From the NCBI RefSeq assembly GCF_964275005.1, contig NC_092688.1, positions 26,452,934-26,516,933 of the forward strand: 64,000 bases of DNA, written 5' to 3'. Shown piece by piece: positions 36,001 through 62,228 of this stretch; position 1 is the stretch's first letter; every line of letters starts with the position of its first letter. The notes below the pieces were generated by a model. The model searched no databases, was not told the origin of the DNA, and saw only the letters and a program-made list of their open reading frames with translations. This DNA comes from Diadema setosum. Its lineage: Eukaryota > Echinodermata > Echinoidea > Diadematoida > Diadematidae. Made by a program: the position numbers and the translations under genes.

Positions 36001-36087
36001 AACGTCCGAAAGAAGCTGAACAAGACGAAGTCGAGCCTGAGTATCGGCCGATCACCTCGGGGCTCGTCGGGCAAGGGAAAAAGATGA
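24035..36087 (+). CDS. CXorf65: Gene B: CXorf65/C22orf15-family protein
   Basis: Five exons join with phase-1 junctions: 24035-24062, 30160-30249, 34065-34187, 34847-34924 and 35942-36087, giving 154 residues. The N-terminus MVFITVKYGDNQQRLFNPFC resembles my recollection of human CXorf65, which opens MFIFIKHGDNQQF and has an Asn-x-x-Cys position. Then come VTLDLSDGAGNVKNLHS, FLQGRETYWLIKVEKG and PELLNRLQDLS. These match the family pattern of a beta-rich, ubiquitin-like N-terminal fold, a Tyr-x-Leu-x-Lys-Val-Glu strand and a PELL helix. The last 40 residues are basic and rich in Ser and Lys. The molecular function of the family is unknown to me. Start context is good (G at -3, G at +4). C22orf15 is the alternative relative; the DNQQ motif favours CXorf65. 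Confidence 0.8.
24063..26710. other. Gene B intron 1, first part
   Basis: AT-rich intron sequence with a poly-C tract (about 24195-24217) and an AT microsatellite at 25152-25178. The open frames here show no recognisable protein. Confidence 0.5.
26711..27109. mobile_element. TTAAAGGGA palindromic element, copy 2
   Basis: Ends GTGACCTTAAAGGG and CCCTTTAAGGTCAC are perfect inverted repeats. Inner arms share TATCCAAAAAA, AACGTTTATTTGATGA and GAGAAACCTCTTATGA with copy 1 at 9930. It lies in gene B intron 1. Confidence 0.85.
27152..27717. mobile_element. Long-TIR element, arms about 210 bp
   Basis: 566-bp element starting TTAAAGGGAAGATAAACCCC and ending with its inverse. The arms pair over about 210 bp, through AATGTGGATTGAGTGAAAGC and GAGGAGACTACTAGAGG. 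A fragment of one arm recurs at about 63518-63590. The TTAA at each end suggests a TTAA target site. Confidence 0.9.
28000..29715. other. Gene B intron 1, middle part
   Basis: No repeat or gene recognised. An open frame at 28953-29252 (99 codons) has no recognisable domain and no clear splice sites. Confidence 0.4.
29719..29995. mobile_element. CCGAAGG palindromic repeat, copy 2
   Basis: CAGCTCGTTATTCCGAAGG at the left and CCTTCGGAATAACGAACAGC at the right are inverted ends of about 20 bp. The interior is alternating TTCGTTATTCCGAAGG motifs. It lies about 165 bp upstream of gene B exon 2. Confidence 0.8.
30160..30249 (+). CDS. CXorf65: Gene B exon 2
   Basis: Acceptor CTATCCACAG|ACAACC after a long pyrimidine tract, donor AAAG|GTATTT, 90 bp, phase 1 to 1. 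It encodes DNQQRLFNPFCTSRNLLECI plus RRQCHMTEDK. The DNQQ and Asn/Cys positions identify the family. Confidence 0.8.
32439..33340. repeat. Minisatellite, unit about 51 bp, about 17 copies
   Basis: Imperfect tandem repeat with the core ACAAAGTCTGTCGGGATTTC, then AGAATCTCGGAGGGAACCAG. Unit length varies between about 44 and 57 bp. Several frames stay open for long stretches, giving repeated Ser-Val-Gly-Ile-Ser-Glu-Ser-Arg-Arg peptides. No splice or start evidence supports coding. It lies in gene B intron 2. Confidence 0.9.
34065..34187 (+). CDS. CXorf65: Gene B exon 3
   Basis: Acceptor CTGAACCAG|TCACC, donor GAAA|GTAAGC, 123 bp, phase 1 to 1. It encodes VTLDLSDGAGNVKNL and FLQGRETYWLIKVE. Confidence 0.85.
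34847..34924 (+). CDS. CXorf65: Gene B exon 4
   Basis: Acceptor TTTATTTCAG|AGGG, donor CTCA|GTAAGT, 78 bp, phase 1 to 1. It encodes KGATDRDPTKYSLLIDNPEE then TCPELL. Confidence 0.85.
35354..35508. mobile_element. TTAGGGAGCTTTAGA hairpin MITE
   Basis: 155-bp almost perfect palindrome in gene B intron 4. TAGGGAGCTTTAGATTTTAG to ACATGGTCTGAGCGTG pairs with CACGCTCAGACCATG to TAAAGCTCCCTA, with a loop of about 20 bases. Confidence 0.9.
35942..36087 (+). CDS. CXorf65: Gene B exon 5 (terminal)
   Basis: Acceptor TTCCTTATCAG|ATCGCC, phase 1, ending in TGA. It encodes NRLQDLSRPQAVLKGKDSWV and a Lys/Ser/Arg-rich tail ending KGKR. The GC content is clearly above that of the neighbouring introns, as expected for coding sequence. 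Confidence 0.85.
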
Positions 36088-36279
36088 TGTCACGTGGGTA
36101 GAGAGAGAGAAAAAAAAAATCATAGGGCGCGGAACTATGTCTTTTTCATCATCGGTAAAATTTGGTACAGCGAGATGCCGACATTAAGTGAACGCTAACA
36201 AGAAAGGGATGCTTTTGAAAATTACTCGAGTATACACGAAGACTGTGGCAGGACACAACAGAAAGAAGACCGAATGAAC

Positions 36280-36285
36280 AATAAA
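36280..36285 (+). terminator. Candidate polyadenylation signal of gene B
   Basis: AATAAA about 190 bp after the gene B stop codon. Other AT-rich candidates further on cannot be excluded. Confidence 0.45.
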
Positions 36286-36852
36286 ACACAATGGAATCCC
36301 TATGTGAGGGAATTATTGATGACTTGTGGTGCACGGAGTGGCGAAAGTTGAACTGTATGCTTAGTGGAAATTGGCAAAGGTATGGATAAACAATGAAGGT
36401 ATGACAATGAACGCAAAACCAGTAGAAATTGTGAATATTCACGTGCAAATTATTTTATGTGTGTGTTAGAGCATTTTTTTCCATTTTTCAAATCAATGCA
36501 CAACTTCAACGTTAAAGACTCATTGTGAAGGATTGTGTATCAATTATGAATACGTATACTGATCATGTAGTATTTGCCCTTTTGCTGGGTTGCACACTGA
36601 GCATTTCATGATCACATTGCTTGCGTATGATAACAATCGTGTAGATGTTAGGTTATAGAGGAAATGAAATGTCATTTTGTGTGCAATTTCCTCTTGTTGA
36701 GAAACAGACGTAAAGTGTTAAAGTAAGATTTTTTTCCATTTTTGAATGAAATGGGACTGATACGCACTGCCTTACTCCCAAAAAAAGAGAACAGAAACAC
36801 GACACATTGTAGAAAAATCAGAGTTTCTGTTTAATCCCCCATCGCATCAAAA

Positions 36853-37155
36853 GGTTACAGCTCGTTATTCCGAAGGTGCGTTATTCCGAAGGTTCGTCAA
36901 TCCGAAAATGAAACAAGGTTCGTTGTTCCGAAAGTTCGTTAACCACAAAATGAAATACCATACGTTTCGTAAGTCCGAAGATTCGTTAGTACGCAGCGTA
37001 ATTTCGTTTTCGGATGAATGAACCTTCGGAACAATGAACCTTATTTCATTTTTGCATTAACGAACCTTCGGAATAACGCCACAAAAGTTCGGATTAACGA
37101 ACCCTATTTCATATTCAGATAAGCGAACGTCTAGGTATAGGGAATATGTGTGTTT
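36853..37155. mobile_element. CCGAAGG palindromic repeat, copy 3
   Basis: Begins ACAGCTCGTTATTCCGAAGG like copy 2, runs through mixed-orientation motifs, and includes the shared TAGGTATAGGGAAT segment. The right end is less clear. Confidence 0.75.
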
Positions 37156-37200
37156 ATGATTTTTTTTTTCATATCTTTCTTTTTGCCAAATACTTGAAAA

Positions 37201-37640
37201 TGTTACTGTTATATGTGGAAAACAGTTCATTTGCATATTATACTTTCAAAGCATCGAACAATCGTTTTTTAACTGCAATATTTGTTTTCATACCTTACAT
37301 TTTTACAAAATATCTAAAACAATTGTAAGACTTTTTAGAGGGCCACGCAGCTCAAAAATGTCACAAATCTGGAAACATTGTTAAGAAATGCTCTTTTAAA
37401 TGTTGCTGATATAATGTGGAAAACAGTTTATTTGAATATTATACTTTCAAAGCATTGAACAATCGTTTTTAACTGGTATATATATATTTTTTTCATATCT
37501 TCATTTTTTACAAAATATTTCAAACAATTGTTGTAAGACTTTCTAGAAGGCCACGCAGGTCAAAAAGAAATTTATGTCACAAACCGGAAACATTAAGAAA
37601 ATAACGCTCTTTTAAAATGTTACTGGTAGATGTGGAAAAC
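37201..37640. repeat. Tandem repeat, unit about 200-217 bp, 2.2 copies
   Basis: TGTTACTG...ATGTGGAAAACAG recurs at about 37201, 37401 and 37618. The shared body contains CTTTCAAAGCAT and GGCCACGCAG. An open frame from the third copy runs to 37826 with no recognised domain. Confidence 0.85.
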
Positions 37641-38249
37641 AGTGGTCCTCAGGGGAGTCAGTCCACATTGATTGCCAACATTAGATACTCTGATATACAG
37701 GACAGGTGGTACTATTTCAGCCAAACCTTTGGTGAACTTTTGATGCTGCTATGGGGAACCTTTGGGAGGGAGCAATGTGCAGAATTTCATGGCAAGGAAC
37801 TCCGATTAAGTACGGTGTACTTGTAAGTTGTGTAATTATGTATTATGACATTTGATCTTATCATTATTATAGTAATTAGAATATTAGAATATTATGCATG
37901 ACATTGCATATTATGACAGGGTTATTGCTATATTCATGTCTATGCAATGTACATTATACATTATGTACCAGTAATTGATATGTTTATTGTGACACTACAT
38001 ATCAATTTCATCATAGCTGATTAAATAGAAAAAAAAAAAAAAAACCCAAAGAAACATATCAGTGATATTCTTTTCAGTTAATCATTTTTCAATACCAGAC
38101 TCATCAGGAATTCATGCTTATCCAATACGATCACACATACACCACTCACACAACCACTTATATACATGTGTGCATACATACGTATATACATACAAATGGT
38201 TCATAATTATATTTATATATAATATATAACACAATAATAATCATAAAAA

Positions 38250-38256
<7 letters not shown>

Positions 38257-38335
<79 letters not shown>
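38257..38335. repeat. (TA)n microsatellite
   Basis: About 78 bp of alternating TA. Confidence 0.95.
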
Positions 38336-38638
38336 TTATGAACCTCAAATATAAAAAAACAATTGGGCTGCAGAGAACACCACAAAATGCAAAGTGGCAT
38401 GGCAACATTGTAATTGTGACCACATGAGAAACATTTATTCAACTATTTTGAGCTGATACTTTTATGAAAATATGCAATACCTTTTCTTTTAATACATTTT
38501 ATATGTCATCTCTGAAAGTCACACACAAAACCTTGGTATGTCCTGGGAGGTGGGAACCTCCCTGATATGTCATACAATTGCTACTCTGTCAAACAATTGA
38601 TATTCTGACATGCAAAAAGACACATTTTTACCACATTT

Positions 38639-39007
38639 CTCAGAGACTCCAACCCTAAGCACCTTCTGATCTGGAGATTCTCCCGCCTGAAACCCCTACC
38701 AAATGGGAGACTCCAACTTGATGTGCGCGAAGTGCACATCACGAGCGCAAAGTTTCTTGCGGCCGGGGTCCAGAACCCGCTTGGGCCCTATAGAAGCTCT
38801 AATAATTAGGGTTCTTGATGCTCTCTCGAGCTATCTAAAGGCTTATTTTTCAACATACAAAGACAAAAAGTAAGAAATCATTTCAAACGGGAGACACAGA
38901 GCCAGTGCGGGAGAAATTAAATCTCAAACGGGAGAACGGGAGATTTTGCAAAAGTGGGCTTTCGGCGGGAGATCTCCCGTCGAAAGTGGGAGAGTTGGAG
39001 TCTCTGA
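38639..39007. mobile_element. TCAGAGACTCCAAC-ended element
   Basis: TCAGAGACTCCAAC at the left and GTTGGAGTCTCTGA at the right are perfect inverted ends. The interior repeats GGGAGAT/ATCTCCCG in both orientations. A fragment recurs near 60625-60657. Confidence 0.75.
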
Positions 39008-39037
39008 TTTCTCTTAAACAATGCTGCACTTGAATCA

Positions 39038-39105
<68 letters not shown>
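39038..39105. repeat. (CA)n microsatellite
   Basis: Pure CA run of about 65 bp. His/Thr and Val/Cys open frames across it are artefacts. Confidence 0.95.
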
Positions 39106-39110
<5 letters not shown>

Positions 39111-39841
39111 TATGTGGAATACATTTTAGCATTGGCCCTCTGTTCTTTCAAATATCACAGATTAAGAGTAACATTTCATCATTTTGATACAAATTGTCTC
39201 CCACAAAACAATACTCTCAACTGGGTAAATCCATCCAACACCACCAATATCATCTTTCTATTTTCCCCTGGTCTCTACAATAGAGATATAACACAGCTGA
39301 AATGTAGTGCTGGAAGATGCATGGTTAATGACTTAATATCATGCTACAGCTGTAGTCTTTTTACAATCACTATTTAGAATAAGTTAACAATGATTGTTGA
39401 ATATGATTTCCACCTTCCGATTTTGCATATAGCACAGCATGACTCTAGTGTTAATGTAGTGCCATTTCATCAGCAGTTACAAAGTACTGTATAAACACAC
39501 CAATAACACATACAAAGAAACATATTATCAGATCTCCCAAGGAATTATCAAATACATGTACATGTAGATTTGGCACTCATGGAAAAAAAAAATGTGCAGA
39601 ATTAGAAACTGGAACAGATATTTCTTCAGAAGTTATTGAAACTGCCATGCTTCTCAAGTAATAAGTCCAGATGTTGTCACTGAATTCACAAATTCTGGTA
39701 ATAACGAGGGAAGGAGGAGATGTCATATTTTTAAAAAGCATGAATGCATTAACGTCAACCATGAAGAATGAAATAATTATTCACAGTACACCTATACACA
39801 CCCAGCCACATGTCACTGCACATGATCATGTAAGAACATAT

Positions 39842-40073
39842 GAAGAGTTTGTTCGCAAAAACTGATAAGTCCATATTTGCCAAATGGAGATATTTGCGAT
39901 TAAAGGTCAAGAAAAATAAAGAGAATAAGAAAATTTTTGCTTCTTTTGACCATAACTTCAAAAATGTACCTTTATATGTAGTGACCAATATATCATTTAA
40001 AAGGTATTATTTTGTACTTTATGACAGAGACCATACAAAAATGGACTTATCAGTTTTTGCAAACAAACTCTTC
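39842..40073. mobile_element. MITE, GAAGAGTTTGTTCGC family, copy 3
   Basis: 232-bp copy, same orientation as copy 2, flanked by ATAT on both sides. It lacks about 15 bp of interior near the right end relative to copy 2. Confidence 0.85.
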
Positions 40074-41611
40074 ATATAGACCTTCAAATAGAAATACTGC
40101 AAAACTATTTTGCAGATATTAAGTACCACTGAGATTTGGAAGGACCACACACAGCGAGTCATATTAGTGATCAATGTGTTTTTAGTTGCTGATCAAACGT
40201 ACTGTGAATGTCGGACAACGACTGGAAACATAAAGCAGGATTTGACAGAACTCACTGACGATGTGTATTATCCTGATATCTAGAGATATGATGCACTTTC
40301 CATCTTTTCAAAACAATCAGTGTTCAGATTAAAATAAAGAGAATAAAAGTGACATGGTGGAGGTGGTGGTAGTTGGGAATACTTACCCACACCCTCCGAT
40401 TAAACAGTGCTTTATTATTGTTGAATACACAGCAATGAGATATCCTCAAAACTGGGAGATAACTTCAGTTTTTCACGATGCGGATCACAGTACTAAACAA
40501 TGAGTGAAGGTAGACAGAGATTCACATATTGGATACAGAACATCATACAAAACTAAACACACACACATTAAAAAATATAAATTAAAATCCTCTGTTACAT
40601 GAATGAACTCGAAAACACAATGATATAATGGCATTAAAATGGTAGTACTTGCATATTGTGCATCATACAACTCTGCTATAAATAATAAATTCAATGTCAA
40701 CAAATAACAGAAACCATCTTGAGCTGAATGGCATTGAATTTAGCATTATTGATGATGGACACACTCTACATATGATGTACATATACCTATAAGTCACAGA
40801 AAATCTACAATCCCCCCATTGCAGGCAAATATGAGCAAAGATGAGGGCACCACCTTATCAAACTTTAATCCATGACAGATACATGTCTGTTGGTGGTTTC
40901 ACAAATCAGGAAATCTATAACATGCAGAAACTGCGGGATTTCACCCACCAACTGCAACTTGGTTGTTGGTCATAAGTGAGGAGCAAAGGGTGTGTGTCAA
41001 CACTGATAACTTTTATTCTCTTTAGTGGAAATAATTTGAAATGGGGAGTACACCAGCATGTTACTATGATTTGGATTGGTTGATGAAATTGTAAAAAAAA
41101 AAAAAAAGAAGGCAAAAGTTGCCCTGTCACTTAAATCCTGTAAGGAGAAAACTATAGAAGTCTTCCAATAAATCATATTGAAATAGGGAAATATATTTAA
41201 AAAGCCCAACTTCCTATTAAAAGAATGTGACAGACCAGCTGTGATACTTTTTTCCTTATACACACATACATACACATACAGGCATACATAAAATCTGCTG
41301 CATTTAAAGTGCAAACATGATAATGCATTGGAAGATCCAGAGGTGGGGGGCACCGGGCGCGCGCCCCCTGTTTATTTGTTGTTAAAACAAAAGAAATAAA
41401 ATGAAATCAAACCCGGAAGAGGCACCAGAAATATTTCTTGGCCCCCCCCCCCCCCCTTTATGGAATTCCTGGATCCGCCCCTGTAATGTGTGATACAGAA
41501 TTATATACATATACAAGGCTTGCCTGGTAGCCCAGGGCCACCAAACTTCCTAAAAGGCTATCTTTTTGTGGCTCAATCAGGCAGTTAATATCCAAAATCA
41601 TTCTTCCACAA

Positions 41612-41690
41612 TGTATTCTCTTTCATTTCAGGCAACCATATTTTTTCATTCCAGGCAACCATATTTTTTCATTTCAGGCCACCAAAATTT
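41612..41690. repeat. Short tandem repeat, CAGGCAACCATATTTTTTCA
   Basis: Three tandem copies of a roughly 25-bp unit (CAGGCAACCATATTTTTTCAT type). Confidence 0.75.
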
Positions 41691-43107
41691 AAATTTATGG
41701 ATTTCAGTGGCCTATATGTATCAAGCCTTGCCATATGTATACTGGCAAACATCAATATTTTTGCATGATTAATCTATGGCACTGGGTGGCTCAAAAACAT
41801 ACTCGCGGGTTCTTGAATTCGTGCTGTGCAATTGACAACCCATGAAAACGTGCAGATAAAATTGTGAATATATTCTTGCCGGATTGTAGATTTGTCAGAA
41901 AATCTTTTTCTGGCACTTGTCAATACTAGTGAAGGAAAAGTTGAGAAAGAGGCTCTGAGAAAAATAATGGACATCTTTGTGCAAATCAAAAAAAAAAAAA
42001 AAAAGAAATATTCAAGGCTTTAATACAGTACGAAGTGTGAGGTGACAATAGGGTGGGCAGGATGAATTCTGGCTAAAGTAATAGTAGCAGTAGTAGTAAT
42101 AATAATAACACTGATGGTGATGATTATAGTGTTACTACTGCCACTACTACTATACGTACTACTGCTACTATAACCAAGGAGGTACTAGTTACCTCCCTGT
42201 TATAACTAGTGGCATTCCTCATAACTGTTATAAAAATAATGATGTTAATAATATCTATAATTGATGTATGACAAAACAATGCAAAATAAAAGCAAGCAAT
42301 TTTCTTTTTGCCTGCTATATCTAATATCATTCTATATCTCTGATCTCATGGTACATATAGGGGAGGGGTTTAAATGTTATGTCTTTTGTAGTTTCTTTCA
42401 TGTTCCCTAGTTGTGTAGCTCGAGTAAATTTCTTGTCGCAATGCGAGCCAGTTACCAGTTACCATAGTGTGTGCTGTGAAAGCTGTGAACTGTTTACAGC
42501 AGCAGTGAGCTCCTTGTCGTGCTCACTCTACTAATCGTAAGTTTTTGCCAAACAAAGAAACACAGGAAACTCATCCTATTCAACTGAGCATAAAAAACTG
42601 CTTGCACAAAAATGTTTGCTTATATTAGTCTTAGCCCACTGAAAAAAAAGTGACTAATTGCACTTGGGGATTCACAAGAGAAACAAAGTCAGCTACTACA
42701 TCTCATGAGCGAACATATCATAGTAATAAAGATGAAAGACATAAAACCTAGAGAGAGTTTAATATCTTTGGTCCACGACTGTCACCATGTAAATATAATC
42801 ATTTATATCATATGTTGCATACATTTCTACACCTAGCACTCTCTTATATCTGTGGTAATTTCTCTCTTCTGAGATTTACAAACATCACAATATCAGCATT
42901 CAGAGAAGAGTTTTTTTATCAGAGCTTTAATTCAAAGGAGAGAAAGAAAGCCATTGCAAAGTTTTAGTAATATAAGAGACATTTGTTGAGAGTTGTGACC
43001 ATCAAGAGGTCTAAAGGTCTTTTGTATTGCTTCAGAAGCTTTTGTGTGATATGCACAGAGTTTGGCACAAGTGCTGTGCAAACAATGCAATGCACATGAC
43101 ACCTATG

Positions 43108-43474
43108 GTTGTTGTTGTTGTTGTTGTTGTTGTTCATTTTCCATCTGTGAAGATGGCTGGATAGCCCATATTCAGCTACACTAAGCTGGTCTTCCATGGG
43201 GTCCAGTTGGATGTGGGGTAGGACCACTTCACCGGGTTAGGCACCCTGCTCTTTGCGATGAATGAATGAAGCGGGATCTTTTACGTGCATGAGCTGTGAC
43301 TCTCTCATACACGGGACCTCCATTTTATGTCCTATCCGAGGGACAGAGTGTTTTGCCTCTTGCTAGAGGGGACGGTATGTTTACACACAAAATTGCTCAG
43401 TCCAGACTCGGGTTCGAACCCGGGCCGCGTGATCGTGAGGCAGACGTGCTACCGACTGAGCCAACTCACCGCCC
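43108..43474 (-). mobile_element. tRNA-derived SINE
   Basis: Read on the minus strand, the head GGCGGTGAGTTGGCTCAGTC has a pol III A box, and GGGTTCGAACCC at 43409-43421 is a B box. A unique body of about 270 bp follows, and the element ends in (AAC)n, seen as GTT repeats at 43108-43135. This is the layout of a complete SINE. The 135-codon open frame covering it is not a gene. Confidence 0.85.
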
Positions 43475-43534
43475 TAAATATGAGAAACACATGTCTACCT
43501 TGACATCTGGCCTCGTGAAATCATCATACTATAA

Positions 43535-43930
43535 TTCGAGCAACGTTTGTCTGTCTGTTTGTTCCTCTACTCCTCCCAGGTCCTTGGTCCGATCTCCATC
43601 AAACTTAGTGGGTGGATGCAGGTTGACCGCTAAATTGCCCTTGAGGGGTTCATTTTTTGGAAAGGTCAAGGTCACTGGGGGTCAAAGGTCAAAGAACTTC
43701 TAATCTCCGTCAGCTGCAATAATCAGACACCCGATAGAGGGCGCTATATATGGGGATTCCCCCAGAAATATCCTCGATGGGGATTTCCACGTTGTAGGCC
43801 TACTTATGCTTCCAGCAAGTTTGGCCAAGATCGGACCAGTAGCGCAAAACAGTTATTTGACCTCTGTTGACCCAGTGACCTTGACCATTTCTGGGGGAAT
43901 CCCCATAGAGGATTTGTGGGCACTGGCTGA
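43535..43930. repeat. Inverted segment with GGTCAAGGTCACTGGG
   Basis: AAGGTCAAGGTCACTGGGGG near 43661 and CCCAGTGACCTTGACC near 43869 face each other, and GGGGATTCCCCCAGAAAT pairs with ATTTCTGGGGGAATCCCC. It is probably a relative of the larger 44414-45723 element. Confidence 0.55.
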
Positions 43931-44413
43931 AGCCAAACAAGCATGATACATGTACTTCATCATAGCCCCCCCCCCCCCCCCCCATGCCCCACTTCGGCTG
44001 ATTCAGCACTCTACGGGTACATTGACTAGTTCTATAAAAGTGTATACTGATAATTAATCCTAGTTTGTTAGATTTTTATACACGAGCCTCACAGAAGACA
44101 CTTAGATCTTTATGGTTTTATTCAAACATTCATTTTTAAAAGGGTGAATACTCTGCCTTATCTGATATTGTGTGCACTTACAAGTACCAAAACACTCTAA
44201 CTGATAACTTCTCACATCAGAGCATACCTAGGAAATAACATTAAATTGCAACATAATACACAAAAATAAATTTGCAGTCAAATTGCACAATAAAAAGTAA
44301 TAAATTTGCAGTCAAATTGCACAATAAAAAGTCGATAAATTCCTTCTAAGCAAATTGTTAATGGAATTGAATGTCCAATCATATGTGAAACTAGAGATGT
44401 CGCTATGGCGACT

Positions 44414-45723
44414 GATGCCTCCGCCATAATGCATGATTGTCCCAATAGGCGTATAGTACAATGTCTTCACAATGTGTGATCCATGACAGTTTCACATAAC
44501 TGGCAAAATATTGAAATGACAGGTTTGTCAGAAATGTCTTGAACTGGGTTTGCTATAATTTTCTAAGAGTGCAGGTACACATATTTGGGGAATTTTGGGA
44601 AAGTTTATGCAATTAGTAATTTCCAAGGTACGAAGAAAGAGTGTGATGACGGTACAAAATAGATTTTTTTTTTTTTTTTTTTTTTTTTGGGGGGGGGGCA
44701 TTGAAACCTGGCCTTTGACCCTTAACCTTTGACCTTCTGGCTGGAAATTTCCCGGAGAATCTCCATTAGGTAATGCATGTATTAAGTTTTGAAACTAATA
44801 ATGCAAGCATTGCATATACTAGTATATGAGGGAAATAGTAAAATTTTGAGGAGTTGACCTTGACCTTTGACCCCTGACTATTGACCCATGACCCCTAAAT
44901 TCCCTAGATAATCCCTGCCAGACAGTACATGCATATGTACCAAGTTCCACGAAGATACATTGAAGCATTTGAGAGAAAAGTAATATTGCAACATTTTCAC
45001 CTAACCTTTGACCTTTTGACCTTTCACCTTATGACATGAAACTCTCTCTGGAGAATCTTTACGCAGTAGTACATGTCCACACCAAGTTTCAAGAAAATAC
45101 CTTCGGGCATTGCATAGATATGGGGGAAATTGCCACATTTGTAGCATTTGACCTTGACCTTTTGACCTTTGACCTCTTGCCAATGTCACTAAAATCTACT
45201 CAACTAATTGTCCCATCATACATCATCCTTGGACCAAGTTTGGTGAAAGCTGCTTCATCCAGTTTTGAGTTATCACGTAAACAGATAAATTTTAGGATTT
45301 GACCTTGATCTTTGACCTTTGACCTCTGTCCGATTTCACTGAAAAACTAATCAAGTAATTGTCCCATCATACATCATCCTCCAACAAAGTTTGGTGAAAT
45401 TTGCTCCATCCAGTCTTGAGTTATCGCGTAAACGGATACAATTTCATGATTTGACCTTGACCTTTGACCTTTGACCTTCAGCCGATTTCACCCAAAATCT
45501 AATCAAATAATTGCCCCATCATACTTCATACTTGGACCAAGTTTGGTAAAATTCCAGTAAATATTACTCAAGTTATCGCGTAAACGAAAGCGGACGGACG
45601 TACGTACGGACGTACGGACGTACAGACGTACGGACGTACGGACGTACGGACGGACGGACGGATGGACGGACGGACAACCCGAAAACATAATGCCTCCGGC
45701 ACCACTTCGTGGCGGAGGCATAA
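44414..45723. mobile_element. TATGCCTCCGCCA-ended element with DR1 sites, copy 1
   Basis: About 1.3 kb. The left end GATGCCTCCGCCATAATGC and right end GTGGCGGAGGCATAA are inverted. The interior repeats a unit of about 130-150 bp whose common part is TGACCTTGACCTTTGACC. Perfect TGACCTTTGACCT motifs lie at 45163, 45313, 45458 and 45465. A GACG/GTACG array lies at 45588-45675. Copy 2 is at 50887-51987. No transposase frame is present. Confidence 0.85.
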
Positions 45724-46587
45724 AAACAGATGTTTACATCATGTAAACGGGTAAAGCTTATTTAACAAGGTAGACTTTACGAAAATATAACTATTCATCT
45801 CTCAAAAGTACAAATATGATACACATCTTCATGCTACTATAGTACTAACATTGTGAGATGGAATGCACATTGCACATATCATTTGCTGCAACCTCATCAA
45901 GTCATATCTGATGCTTTGAGGAGCAGGCTACCATCCCTGGCATTTACAGATTATTTTTGCAGTCACATCGAAAGAGATATCTCAAGATGCATTAAAGTGA
46001 AAAGAATTTCAGTAAAATTGTGAAGCTCACTTGAATACATATGCTGGAAAGTGGATCATACTCTCAGCATGTGACAAAAAGCCTATCAAATCATCTGTAT
46101 GTATACCTCCACATATATAATAATAATTCTGAAACAATAAACATTAATCTCTGAATTGACATAGAAAAATCGGCTATGTAATAGACTGCAGTATACTTAA
46201 AAAGAAACTCATCTCAATATTCTTGTTGACTTTATAGAATAGATTGACATCAAACAGACAGACTAATACAAAAGATTTCATTAGAATCGGGGCTAAATAA
46301 AAAAAAAAAATTCTGAAAATTTAACATCTCATCCATTTGCAAATGACAAAGAGGTTGGTCACAATTATGTTATGCAAATTAGTCAAGATGGTGGTGACGT
46401 CATCATCCGCCACGTCTTGCATTGACCTGTGTGAATTAACTTGACCGATAACTGTAAAGGAATTTTCACTGCTTGTTTGACTCTCTCTTAAAGTCACCAT
46501 GAATACCGAATGGAATTTACCCCAGGGTCAAGCACCTTTTTGTGGCCTTGTCAACAATCACATACTGGATTCATCCCGGTCTGCTGG

Positions 46588-62228
<15,641 letters not shown>

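Larger units (their letters stand above)
36286..46587. other. Intergenic region between convergent genes B and C
   Basis: About 10 kb with no supported protein-coding gene apart from 3' UTR sequence. It contains the repeats listed separately. ORFs above 100 codons here are CA-repeat, SINE or low-complexity artefacts. Confidence 0.6.

Noticed and set aside
43296..43703. 135-codon plus-strand open frame
   Set aside because: Antisense read of a SINE head and the adjoining repeat.
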